Assembly (NCBI GenBank): GCA_035610365.1
Contig: CM069433.1
Span: 175,910,882-175,974,881, forward strand
Length of the DNA stretch: 64,000 nt
Direction: 5' to 3'
Source of the DNA: Aquatica leii
Lineage: Eukaryota > Arthropoda > Insecta > Coleoptera > Lampyridae
Shown here piece after piece: positions 24,517 to 33,128 of this stretch. The notes under the pieces are model-generated. The model did no database searches and was not told the DNA's origin. It saw nothing but the letters and a program-made list of their open reading frames with translations. How positions within the stretch are numbered: position 1 is the stretch's first letter; each line of letters begins with the position of its first letter. Position numbers and translations under genes: made by a program.

Positions 24517-25110
24517 GGAGGTTTCGCAAGAGAAGAGGTGGAAAGAAGGAGAATGGAAGGGAGGTTAAATACGGGGGAGATAGTAAGAAGGGATAAAGAT
24601 TCGCAGGTTCAAGAGAGGGAAGGAAAGTATGATGTAAGGTATGGGAATATAGTGTCCAGGGGGGTTCCTAAGTATCTGATGGGGAGGAGAAACTTAGAAG
24701 AAAAACGACTAATAGCTAGGCTTAGATGCGGAAATAAGGAGAACTTAAATAAGTATTGGAAGGAGGATGTAATGAGGAGATGTAGATTATGTGGGGAGGG
24801 ATGGGAGGACATAGAGCACATGAGTGAGGAATGTGGCGAGCTAAGGGAAGAAATGAGGGGAGGAAGGTTTTGCTAGGGGAGGAGGGAGGGAGTGGATTGG
24901 ATGAAAGCAGTAAAGGAAAGAAGGATAAAAGGGGAGCGTTAGATCTAAAGTATTAGAATAGTAAGATGGTGATGGGAAGATTTTAAGGGAGAAAGTTCTT
25001 GTTTTTAGTTTTTTAAACTTCTGTACAAATTATATTATTATGTAAGAGAAAGATGTAACGTAACCCATTGTAAGGCCAAATGGCCAAACAATTAACAATA
25101 AATAATACAG
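24517..25110 (+). mobile_element. 5'-truncated non-LTR retrotransposon, 15-bp target duplication
   Basis: TTATAAGCTGATCAA occurs at 24502-24516 and again at 25111-25125, exactly bracketing the insertion. The insert is purine-rich on the plus strand, carries the C-terminal CCHC part of a LINE ORF2, and ends in an A-rich AACAATAAATAATACAG tail after a GGCCAAATGGCC word. Only the last 594 bp of the element were copied, typical of incomplete target-primed reverse transcription. Confidence 0.9.
24538..24876 (+). pseudogene. LINE ORF2 C-terminal fragment with CCHC knuckle
   Basis: The open frame has 112 residues. It contains RRNLEEKRLIARLRCGN, then CRLCGEGWEDIEHMSEEC, a C-x2-C-x8-H-x4-C knuckle. 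This is the usual C-terminal region of insect non-LTR retrotransposons of the R1/I/Jockey kind. A frameshift near 24870 separates it from the final WMKAVKERR block, which is readable in another frame to about 24940. The ATG is internal to the original protein, not a real start. The reverse transcriptase domain is missing through 5' truncation, so it has no activity. Confidence 0.82.
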
Positions 25111-25636
25111 TTATAAGCTGATCAAAAAGATCAGCTCCGCCCATAGAGGATTTAACGTAGGGAAAGTTAGCCCCTCCCCACTAACGCAAAATTAATAATC
25201 ACTTATTTTATAATTTAGTGCCAAGCTACACAATTAAGTGCTCGACCGGTTTAGCAGAAAATTGCGTTTATATTGGGGGAGGCTGACTTAACAATAAGCT
25301 GGACCTCCCCATTAAAAAAAACCAATGTCATACCGTTGACTGTCATACATACTAATCAAAAAATAAAATTTTGAAATAATTAAGTGCTAAGTAGGTGCTA
25401 AGAAACCGTTAATATAATTCCGAAATATTTACATTTTTATTCTAAATTCAACAAAATCCTGTTTTTGTATATAAGGTATTAACACATTGCGTGCCAAGCG
25501 CCATATTCAGAAGAATACCATCAGGGGCCAAGCACATTTTTTCTTTAAAACATGTAATTTTAAGCGTGAAAAGCGGCTAGAAATATGTCTTTTTATTGAT
25601 TTTTGAATTCTGAATTGATTTTGTAAGTTTTTTAGT

Positions 25637-25709
25637 GTCATTCATAAATGAATGACGTGGCCCCCTGGGAAAGTTTCCTAACATTTTTCATTAGGAGGCC
25701 ACGTCATTC
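25637..25709. repeat. left subterminal palindromes of the piggyBac element
   Basis: GTCATTCATAAATGAATGAC (25637-25656) is palindromic around its two central bases. GAATGACGTGGCC (25650-25662) returns inverted as GGCCACGTCATTC (25697-25709). Related palindromes are present near the right end, so these are probable transposase-binding sites. The role is inferred. Confidence 0.75.
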
Positions 25710-25845
25710 AAATGTGTATGGCAGCTGTTTTCAGTTTTTTTGTATAGTTCTCTTTTGTTTCAGATTTTAAGTTGTAAAGTGTTAGTGTAGAAGTGTATAT
25801 TGATCCGTAAATAAGATTTTTGAGGTGTCTACTGAGCTATAAACA

Positions 25846-27804
25846 ATGTCAAAACGGAGAAAAGTGTTATCCGAGGCGGAGTTGCAAAAAATTGCAGACG
25901 CAATAGATTTAGAGAATGAACAGAATGCTTCAGACTTTGACTCCGATGATTCTGTGATGGATCCAGAATGGGAAGAATCCTCAGCTGATAAGGAATACAC
26001 TGACAATGATGATACCCAAAATGTTCTTCAAGAAATGGTTTTGGAAGAAGTTGCAGAAGATGAAGAAGAGAATGAGACCCTAGCAGATGAAGATATATTG
26101 CTATTGAATTCTGGTTGGACTGAATATGTAGGCCGGCATAAAGTATTTCCTTTCACTGGCCGCCAAGTGCTCCAGGTCGATTTACCAGCTGACATTTCTT
26201 CATTTGCGGCATTTTCCCTAATTGTGGATGAGGAAGTAATAGATTTACTTGTTACTGAGACCAATAGGTTTGCACAACAAACATTAGTATCAAAACCGCT
26301 AAAAAAATATTCTCGTATGAACAAGTGGGTACCTACTGATGTCGTAGAAATGAAGAAATTTCTAGGTCTTTCATTATGGATGGGTTTGGTAAGGTTAAAC
26401 AACTTGCCAGATTATTGGGCAAGTAAAGGAATTTACAAACTCGATATTCCACGTTCAACTATGTCCAGAAATCGTTTTCAGATGTTGTTGAGCATGCTAC
26501 ATTTTAACAATAATGAAACCATTCAACAAGGGCACCGTACCGGAAAAATTCAGCCTCTAGTTGATCTACTCCAAAGGAAATGCCAAGAACTCTTCTGCCC
26601 TGGCGAAAAAATTGTTGTTGACGAAACCTTAGTACCCTGGAGAGGCCGTCTGATATTCAGACAATATATACCCAACAAAGCTCATCGGTATGGCATCAAA
26701 TTGTTCAAAATGTGCTCCTCAGATGGGTATACCTGGGCTTTCAAAATATATTCTGGCAAATCGGCCTCAGGACAACGTGAAGTTGGATTGGCTAAAAATG
26801 TCTGTCTTGAACTGTGTGCTCAACTTTTAAATGAAGGTCGCACTCTATATGTAGATAATTTCTACACTAGCTATGAGTTAGCGAATGCGTTACTAAATAG
26901 TCAAACGCATCTTGTCGGAACAGTTCGAACGTCAAAAAAGAACATGCCCAAGGAAGTTCTGAATGCTAAAATTAAAAGGTGGGATGTAATATCTAGGGAT
27001 GACCAAAATGGTATTGTGCTCCTCAAGTGGAAAGACACCCGAGATGTTAGGATATTGTCCACAAAACACGCCCCAATCTTGAAACCAGTGAAAAATCAAG
27101 CTGAGCCTTATATTAATGACGATGTTGCACAACCATCCACTTCTACGGCGAATCAGATACCACCTTCGTCACTCCAGAACACTACAGATGACACGTCGTC
27201 ACAAGACTCCAATAATGAAATTGAGCCAGATGTCTCTACTAGAAAGGAAACGAAGCAAAAAACTAAAAAACGTGCAAGGGAAAAACCAATCGCTGTTCTA
27301 GCTTACAATAAAGCAAAGGCGGGAATAGACGTGTCTGACCAAATGGCCTCATATGCCACAACGCTTAGAAAAGGCGTCAAGTGGTACAGAAAACTCGCCA
27401 TGGAACTCCTATTGGGAACAGCCATTGTTAACGCTTGGGTGTTGTATAAACATGCAACAAAAAAGAAAATGAGTATACTTAAATTTCGAAAGGATATAGC
27501 ATCAGCATTGTTAGATATGCCCGAAGGAGGACAGCATGAAACACCAAGGACAACACCAATACCAAGGAGTACCAATACTACTAATAGGAGGAATACCAAT
27601 ACTGCTTATCACCATCTATCAAACAGAGTTAATGAAAGCGGGAAAAAGCTAAGAAGAAAATGTTCTTCTTGTCATTACAAAATTCAAGAAGAAGCCGGTC
27701 GAGCAGAAGCCAGACGTCGGGCAAAAATGGTGTACACATATTGTGACAAGTGTTCTGGACAGCCTCAACTTTGTTTGTCGTGTTTTAACATTAAGCATAA
27801 ATAG
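25846..27804 (+). CDS. piggyBac transposase, full length
   Basis: This intact 652-residue frame encodes a piggyBac transposase, which excises and inserts its element at TTAA sites using a DDE-type RNase H fold. The start at 25846 is the first ATG and lies 363 bp inside the left end. Residues 1-90 are very acidic, as is common in the family. The DDE_Tnp_1_7 domain spans about 115-535. The catalytic Asp residues expected in the family are visible: D259 in VVDETLVPW, D337 in YVDNFYTS, and D495 with D498 in GIDVSDQM. An extra Ser/Thr-rich insertion (about 425-470) separates the second and third Asp. The C-terminus is a Cys-rich zinc domain: C606/C609, C633/C636, C643/C646, then H651. A lysine/arginine-rich run at 465-480 may serve nuclear import. 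A polyadenylation signal AATAAA follows near 27829. Nothing is truncated. No host-like intron is seen. Confidence 0.96.
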   Translation: MSKRRKVLSEAELQKIADAIDLENEQNASDFDSDDSVMDPEWEESSADKEYTDNDDTQNVLQEMVLEEVAEDEEENETLADEDILLLNSGWTEYVGRHKVFPFTGRQVLQVDLPADISSFAAFSLIVDEEVIDLLVTETNRFAQQTLVSKPLKKYSRMNKWVPTDVVEMKKFLGLSLWMGLVRLNNLPDYWASKGIYKLDIPRSTMSRNRFQMLLSMLHFNNNETIQQGHRTGKIQPLVDLLQRKCQELFCPGEKIVVDETLVPWRGRLIFRQYIPNKAHRYGIKLFKMCSSDGYTWAFKIYSGKSASGQREVGLAKNVCLELCAQLLNEGRTLYVDNFYTSYELANALLNSQTHLVGTVRTSKKNMPKEVLNAKIKRWDVISRDDQNGIVLLKWKDTRDVRILSTKHAPILKPVKNQAEPYINDDVAQPSTSTANQIPPSSLQNTTDDTSSQDSNNEIEPDVSTRKETKQKTKKRAREKPIAVLAYNKAKAGIDVSDQMASYATTLRKGVKWYRKLAMELLLGTAIVNAWVLYKHATKKKMSILKFRKDIASALLDMPEGGQHETPRTTPIPRSTNTTNRRNTNTAYHHLSNRVNESGKKLRRKCSSCHYKIQEEAGRAEARRRAKMVYTYCDKCSGQPQLCLSCFNIKHK

Positions 27805-28017
27805 ATTTTACCTTATTTTATATTTAGAATAAAAAATTTGTTATATTATTATTTTATAATATGCGCATTTTGATGTCCCAACTTCTTATCTTTCCGTTAT
27901 TTTCAGAACCAAGTATGGCAAAATGTTCCTTAGAGGCCACACTTTCATTATCCCGTATAAACTCTATGTCTCTGTCATCTATTTATGAATGCCACGGAAT
28001 TAAACGGTTCAAGTACT

Positions 28018-28079
28018 GTCATTCATATATGAATGACGCGGCCTCCGGGAAAAGTCACTGTCATTCATATATGAATGCC
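28018..28079. repeat. right subterminal palindromes of the piggyBac element
   Basis: GTCATTCATATATGAATGAC (28018-28037) is a perfect palindrome, and GTCATTCATATATGAATGCC (28060-28079) repeats it just before the terminal repeat. A weaker copy lies at about 27977-27993. Together with the left-end copy they suggest a conserved binding word CATTCAT-ATGAATG. Confidence 0.78.
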
Positions 28080-28129
28080 ATGGCACGCAATGTGTTAATG
28101 GAGGATACCTATTATTTGCTTAAAAAATT

Positions 28130-29072
28130 TTGAACTAAACAATTACATACTACATTAAAACATATGTCTTTTAACGTATAATTAAAATATGTAATTGCAG
28201 AATTTAGTGCTCGTCTTCTTAACTAAAATTTTGGACCTGGAGGACAACTTCACGCGCTATATTAACAAGAGTAAAACTACCTTAAAAAATTAGCTGCTGA
28301 AGAGTATTGTACATCAAAACAATTGTCTTTTAACGTATAATTAAAATATGTAATCGCAGAATTTGGAGCTCGTCTTCTTGGTTGAAATTTTGAACTTAGA
28401 GGGCAACTTCACTCTCTATCTTAACAAGAGTAAAAGCACTTTAGAAAATTAGGTGCTAAAGAGTATCGTACATGAAAATATTCGTTTTGTATTGCATTAC
28501 TTGCCAGCGCCTAATTTTTTAAAGTAGTATTACTCGTGTTAATATTAGGCGACGCACAGGTGTCCACCATGTCAAAAATTTTAATTATGGATACGATCAT
28601 TATATTCTGCTATTACATATTACAATTATATATTAATAGACGAATGTTTTGATGAACGTTACTCGTTAGTACCTAACTTTTTAGCATAGTTTTACTTTTG
28701 TTAAGATTACGCAGCGTAAAAATGTTCTCAAAGTCCAAAAATTTTGTTAAAGAGGCGAGCATTAAATTCTGCGATTACTGATTTTAATCATACATTAAAA
28801 GATGAATATTTTGATGTACAATACTCTTCAGCACCTAATTTTTTAAGGTAGTTGTACTCTTGTAGGGGGTGGAATTTTCCTCCGAGTCCAAAATTTCTTT
28901 TAAGGAGACGAGCACCAACATCTACGATTACAATACTGTTCAACACCTAATTTTTTAAGCTATTTTCACGCTTGTTAATGTAACACGTGGAGTTTTCCTC
29001 CGAGTTTGAAATTTCTTTTAAGGAGAAGAGCACCAAATTCTACTATTGTATATTTTAATTATACGTTAAAAG
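28130..29072. repeat. array of ~150-165 bp units that switches orientation
   Basis: Two units with about 158-bp spacing run forward: TCTTTTAACGTATAATTAAAATATG recurs from about 28165 and 28323, in each case followed by GCTCGTCTTCTT. From about 28495 to 29072 roughly four units run in the opposite orientation (CACCTAATTTTTTAAGGTAG-type words near 28834, TTAGTACCTAACTTTTTAG near 28668, AGGAGACGAGCACCAA near 28900). The switch lies near 28485. Units are diverged from one another. No coding potential. hAT-like copy B abuts the last unit. Confidence 0.8.
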
Positions 29073-30220
29073 CAGTGGCGGCTGGTGGTCAATCATACAA
29101 GAGGGTCATTTAAAAAAAAACGCAATGATCTCAAAAAGGCTAAAAAAAATTCTTACAGTAACGTGATTTATATTTAAGATCAATTATGTTTAAAATTTAA
29201 GATATTTGTCTATAATTACAATTACCAAAATAATCAATAGCAAGCTCATTAAAATTTACAATGATTTTTCAATGCTTAGCATAGAAATGCACATCTTTCT
29301 TGTCTCATAGTATTGCCAATTGCGTAGAAATGTTTGAATTTTTAACATAGAGAAATATCGCTCTCTTTCCACTGTATGTAAAGTCAATGAATTGTTTTAT
29401 TTAATATATGTATCTATTTTTAGTTTTTACAAACTTTTTGATTATAGTCTTTAATTGACTTCACAATTGGTTTTTACTTTTTCTTTTAAATGCTATAAAT
29501 CCGAAAACTGTAAACATAAAACACTAAAATCTATTATTTATTTCAATTCCACAAATCTAATCTAACGAATCATACACAGATTCCTTGAATTACTGTAAAC
29601 TTCTTTATTTTTATGTTTACTGGTTGGTCGAATTTGAAGTAAAGGCCGAGGACGGGCATTAAATATAAATTCTAGATGTGTAAACAATTATTAGCTATTC
29701 ATTTTTTAACGTCTTGTACCACAGTTATTATGAAACAAAAACTACTGTCATATGTGATAAGAAATCTGTATTTAACACACACGTGCTGCGAAGATAACGA
29801 TAGATGACGTAAGTCACGTAAGCAATGATAGCATTGCATTCAAAGATAATTGCACTGAGTATTATCTTTGGCGTAGGCGGCCGGCTGAAAACCCAGCGAA
29901 CGAATTTTAACATTTACTTATCTTCTTTTCTAACTCGCATAAAATTGTATTACGCGTGTCTCACTCTTGATTAGAATAACCATCATCGTAATATAATGTA
30001 AGTGCGGGCAAAAGTTCGTGTCAGCCTCGGGTAAATTCGCAAGCTTTCGTATCTGTTGCGTTTAAATTTTAAATTGACAATTATTTAAACGCAAGAAATT
30101 TAAAAGCTGATAATTTGATTTAAACGCAAATTTTCTGTAATTTTAAAGCAAATAAAATACCTTTCTTATTCATTTTTGGAGGGTCATTGACCAAATGACC
30201 TAATAGAGAAGCCGCCACTG
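29073..30220 (+). mobile_element. hAT-like non-autonomous element, copy B (1148 bp)
   Basis: The ends are the same as in copy A: CAGTGGCGGCTGGTGGTCAA on the left and TAGAGAAGCCGCCACTG on the right. Shared interior blocks include CATTAAAATTTACAATG and GAATTTGAAGTAAAGGCCGA. Copy B is longer because copy A lacks an internal stretch. The right flank TTTAAACG matches the left flank of copy A, not its own left flank. Confidence 0.85.
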
Positions 30221-30764
30221 TTTAAACGTTAAAGTTTTTTAAATCATTTAGTTTTTAAAAAGTATTTAAGTATTGTTAGTTAAATTAACAGTGAACTGCA
30301 ACTATAGATTATTTTTATATGATCATTCTAGTAAACTTTACATCTTATACAAAATGTCCAAACATTAAAACTTGTTAATTAAGAAATTTAAGTAGCTATT
30401 AACTTGAGTATAATACATTTTTTTTTCTTCTCGTTTTTACACAATACGCCCAATAAAAAATGGGTTTTATTATTTTTTTTTTTAATTAAACATTTACTTA
30501 AATAATATATTTTTTGTATTACTAACGCAACTGTGACAATATAACAAAGAAATGTAGGTACTTACATTAAGGAGAACGTCGTTGTCAAGTATTTTTCTTA
30601 CCTAAAACAACAAAAAACAAATAAATTAAACTAACATTTTAAACAATAACATCAAAAACTAACAATTTTTGATTTTATTGCATTTTTTAAAATATCTGGA
30701 CATGACGAAAAAAATTAGATATTTTTATAAAACTTTAGAACATTTTAATTTTACATAATTAAAC

Positions 30765-30900
30765 CGTGTCAATGTCAACCAAAATTGCTGACGTTTTGCC
30801 CACTTTAGCAAAGGGCTATATCAGGACGTGAAAAAAATCAAAGATGTTAAAAAAACAAACGAAATCTAACTAAGAACCTCTAAAGAATTAGGTAACCAAA
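30765..30900 (-). repeat. dispersed repeat with AAAGTGGGCAAAACGT core
   Basis: On the minus strand this reads TTCTTAGTTAGATTTCG, then GCTAAAGTGGGCAAAACGTC and a TGACACGGTT tail. The same order of words occurs on the plus strand at 61414-61604, and in a more diverged form at 60767-60965. The word order resembles the 3' tails of Penelope-like elements, but this identification is tentative. Confidence 0.6.
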
Positions 30901-31224
30901 AGGAAGTTCTATGTAGTTTAAAATCTGACTTAGTTCATAAGTTATTTACCTAATTCTGCAGTTTTTTGTTAGATTGTTGTTAGTTTCTTTCAAGTTTATT
31001 AATTTTGTTCATATCTTTTTTCGGTAGTTTAGAATCTGACAAATTGACTGTTTATGGGTTTTTAGTTAGATATTAGTTCAAACCCATAAGATGTTTTTGT
31101 TTTCTACTAAATTTTTGTTTAATTTTCTAGAGTTACACATACAACGTATTTTGTTGTTTGTTTAAAAAAAAATTTCCATTATGATTAGTGTAAACTAATT
31201 AAGAAAATTATTAAAATATTTTTT

Positions 31225-31310
31225 TAGGGTAATTGGTGTATTATTTATTTAGAATAATATAATGCAAGCTTTCGAACTTGGTCTAAGTTCTTCGTCAGGC
31301 AAAATTATAT
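31225..31310 (-). repeat. repeat with CTGACGA-stem-GAAA (hammerhead-like) core
   Basis: On the minus strand, CCTGACGAAGAACTTAGACC is followed by AAGTTCGAAAGCTTGC. GAACTT and AAGTTC form a 6-bp stem between CTGACGA and GAAA, resembling the conserved core of hammerhead ribozymes (CUGANGA, stem II, GAAA). One extra A precedes the stem, and I could not build a convincing stem III or cleavage site. The flanking TTTTTTAGGGTA-GGTGTATT block is shared with 51433-51550. Confidence 0.45.
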
Positions 31311-31659
31311 TTTTAGTCTCCCTAAGTATAAACTGTATTTTATAATTTTTTGTACATTAAATCTAACTTGATTTTTACATACATTGTTACATGACAGTAT
31401 TATAAAATCCTCTACAGTGCGGTAAAATGAGCTTAAAACTGCAGGCTTTAAAAAACACCTAAAAAGTATGTTAATTAAATAATATTAAATTTTATATACA
31501 TAAATGTTTATTATATTTATTGATATAAATGTACAAAAACGTAAAGTTTTATAAATTTATGTTTTAATTTTTATAAATGCTCTATATCGGGACAAATATG
31601 TCGGTTATGATTACAGAGCGCTATTGACAGCTGTCAAGTTACAGACGATTTTAGATTGT

Positions 31660-32880
31660 GCTTTTAAAAATAGACATTTAAGCATGTAAAGTAAAAGAAA
31701 ATGGTCAAAAAAAGAAATTTTAAATTTATCAAATTACAGTGATTGTAATTATGTAAGTAAGTATCTATAAAACCAACATAAAAAAATCTGATGTGGTCAC
31801 CACACGACTTTCCTATTAGGAATGATGAAGGAATATTTACATATTTTTTTAAAGTTATGCTGTCATAAAACCATTTTAAAGTGATATTTACACGGTTGTA
31901 TTGATTTTCTAGCATATTTGTGCGCCTCAATATTACTTACCCCTTTAGTAAATCAGTTAAAAAAATCGTCGCAGGCAGGATTCGAAACTATACTATATTT
32001 GTGAATACATTTTAAATTACAAACTAAATATCTGATAAACTGTTAATGTTAGAATTTTTTTTATTTAAATAAATTGTTAGGAAGAATTATCTCTATAAGA
32101 AATTGTAAAAATAATTCAAATAATTTACATACGTACAAAATTATATAAAAAAAAATGTTAAAAATGGCGGATACATTCAATTCCGGTTTCTTTATCAAAC
32201 ACATCTTTTGATAGAGCCCAGAAAATATTAAAAGCCAGCTTCATACCAAACTTCAAGTAATCAGGACTTTTGGTTCGAGAGTTGTCGTGGGTACATCCAA
32301 AGATAATTTAAATAAGATGCAGCACTCCGTATATAAAGTCAAAAGAATTTAGAGAAAAATTTTTATTTTTTAACGTATTCTGCTTTACGTTTCAAGATAT
32401 AAATTTTTTTCTAAAAAAATTGTTGTAGGCTGGATTCGAACCTAGGATCAAATTCGAATTCAATTTCAATTATAAATCAAATATCTAATAAACTGCTTAT
32501 GTTAAAAAAAAATTTTATTTGAATAAATTGTTAAAAAAAATTAACTCTTTAAGAAACTGTAAAAATAATTCGAATAATCTGCATTCGCACAAAATTATAT
32601 AAGAAAAAATGTTCAAAATGGCAGATACCCCTATTTTCGGTATCTTTATCAGATCGATTTTTTGATAAAGTCGAGAGAATATGAAAATCCAGCTCTATAC
32701 CAAATTTAAAGTTACTAGGACTTTTCGTTCGAGAGTTATCGTGGGTGCAACGTTACACACAGACAGACACCCAAAATTTTCTTGTCAAAAATACGTTTTT
32801 TTGATTCAGGAGACCTTGAAACGTAAACTTCTTAAAAAAAATTGCCATCGCTATACTTTCCTTATAGGAAAGTAAAAATG
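31660..32880. repeat. duplicated SINE/MITE-like repeat with tRNA B-box word
   Basis: A block at about 31965-32310 is repeated in the same direction at 32421-32760 with moderate divergence. Shared words include AACTGTAAAAATAATTC, ACAAAATTATATAA and CGAGAGTT-TCGTGGGT. In copy B the minus strand has GGTTCGAATCC (32432-32442), identical to the tRNA B-box consensus; copy A has GTTTCGAATCC (31978-31988). Copy B continues through CACACAGACAGACACC to TTTCCTTATAGGAAAG at about 32858-32873. Copy A extends further upstream, to GACTTTCCTATTAGGAA near 31807. It is a repeat of uncertain class, possibly a tRNA-derived SINE on the minus strand. Confidence 0.6.
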
Positions 32881-33128
32881 CACGTAATTATTAATAATTT
32901 TATATATTAAATTATTGTCGATTAAAAAACTTAATACAAATTTTGTGAGTCTAGGTATATCAGCGTCTCCGCTAAATGAAAACCTTGCTCAATGGGCTCG
33001 ATTTTCAAAAAAAGTTGTCGCGCTGTAAAATACAACCTACACGCACTCAATTGTAAATAATTATTACAACCCTAAGTATTTCATTTCATAAGTAGCAACT
33101 TCACTAATTAAAATATGTAAGTACTTAT

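Larger units (their letters stand above)
25483..28094 (+). mobile_element. complete, apparently intact piggyBac-type transposon
   Basis: TTAA target duplications lie at 25479-25482 and 28095-28098. The left end begins CACATTGCGTGCCA and the right end finishes TGGCACGCAATGTG, a perfect 14-bp inverted repeat. Subterminal palindromes of the form GTCATTCAT-ATGAATGAC are present near both ends. The single gene (25846-27804) is uninterrupted. Size (2612 bp), TTAA specificity and transposase all agree with piggyBac. Of all elements in the window this is the only one that looks capable of movement. Confidence 0.95.
21161..30220. mobile_element. putative composite hAT-like transposon, 9.06 kb, TTTAAACG duplication
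   Basis: Two related hAT-like elements (21161-22118 and 29073-30220) lie in the same orientation and bracket 6954 bp. Immediately outside the composite are identical 8-bp words: TTTAAACG at 21153-21160 and at 30221-30228. The inner flanks (AATACAAA at 22119-22126, GTTAAAAG at 29065-29072) match neither each other nor the outer word. If each copy had inserted singly, each would carry its own pair. The outer pair alone fits transposition of the whole block using the left end of one copy and the right end of the other. The cargo includes a BEL/Pao 3' fragment, a LINE, an intact piggyBac and a repeat array. Ectopic recombination between two copies is an alternative. Confidence 0.6.
30229..31650. 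other. AT-rich region with inverted Penelope-tail-like repeats
   Basis: No gene. From 30765 to 30900 the minus strand carries a repeat also present at 61414-61604, and from about 30930 to 31030 a plus-strand copy resembles 60770-60880. The two thus form a rough inverted pair. At 31225-31310 there is a second repeat family also seen at 51433-51550. Confidence 0.55.

Noticed and set aside
26028..27599. Minus-strand frames opposite the piggyBac transposase
   Set aside because: They are shadows of the intact plus-strand gene, which has full domain support.
29728..29913. 61-codon frame inside hAT-like copy B as a transposase remnant
   Set aside because: No hAT motif (such as the catalytic or dimerisation blocks) is visible, and copy A does not preserve the frame.
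31664..31930. 88-codon minus-strand frame as a gene
   Set aside because: It overlaps the upstream part of a dispersed repeat and has no domain; it is probably fortuitous in AT-rich DNA.
32432..32442. A tRNA gene on the minus strand
   Set aside because: Only the B-box word is present; no acceptor stem or anticodon arm can be folded around it by eye.
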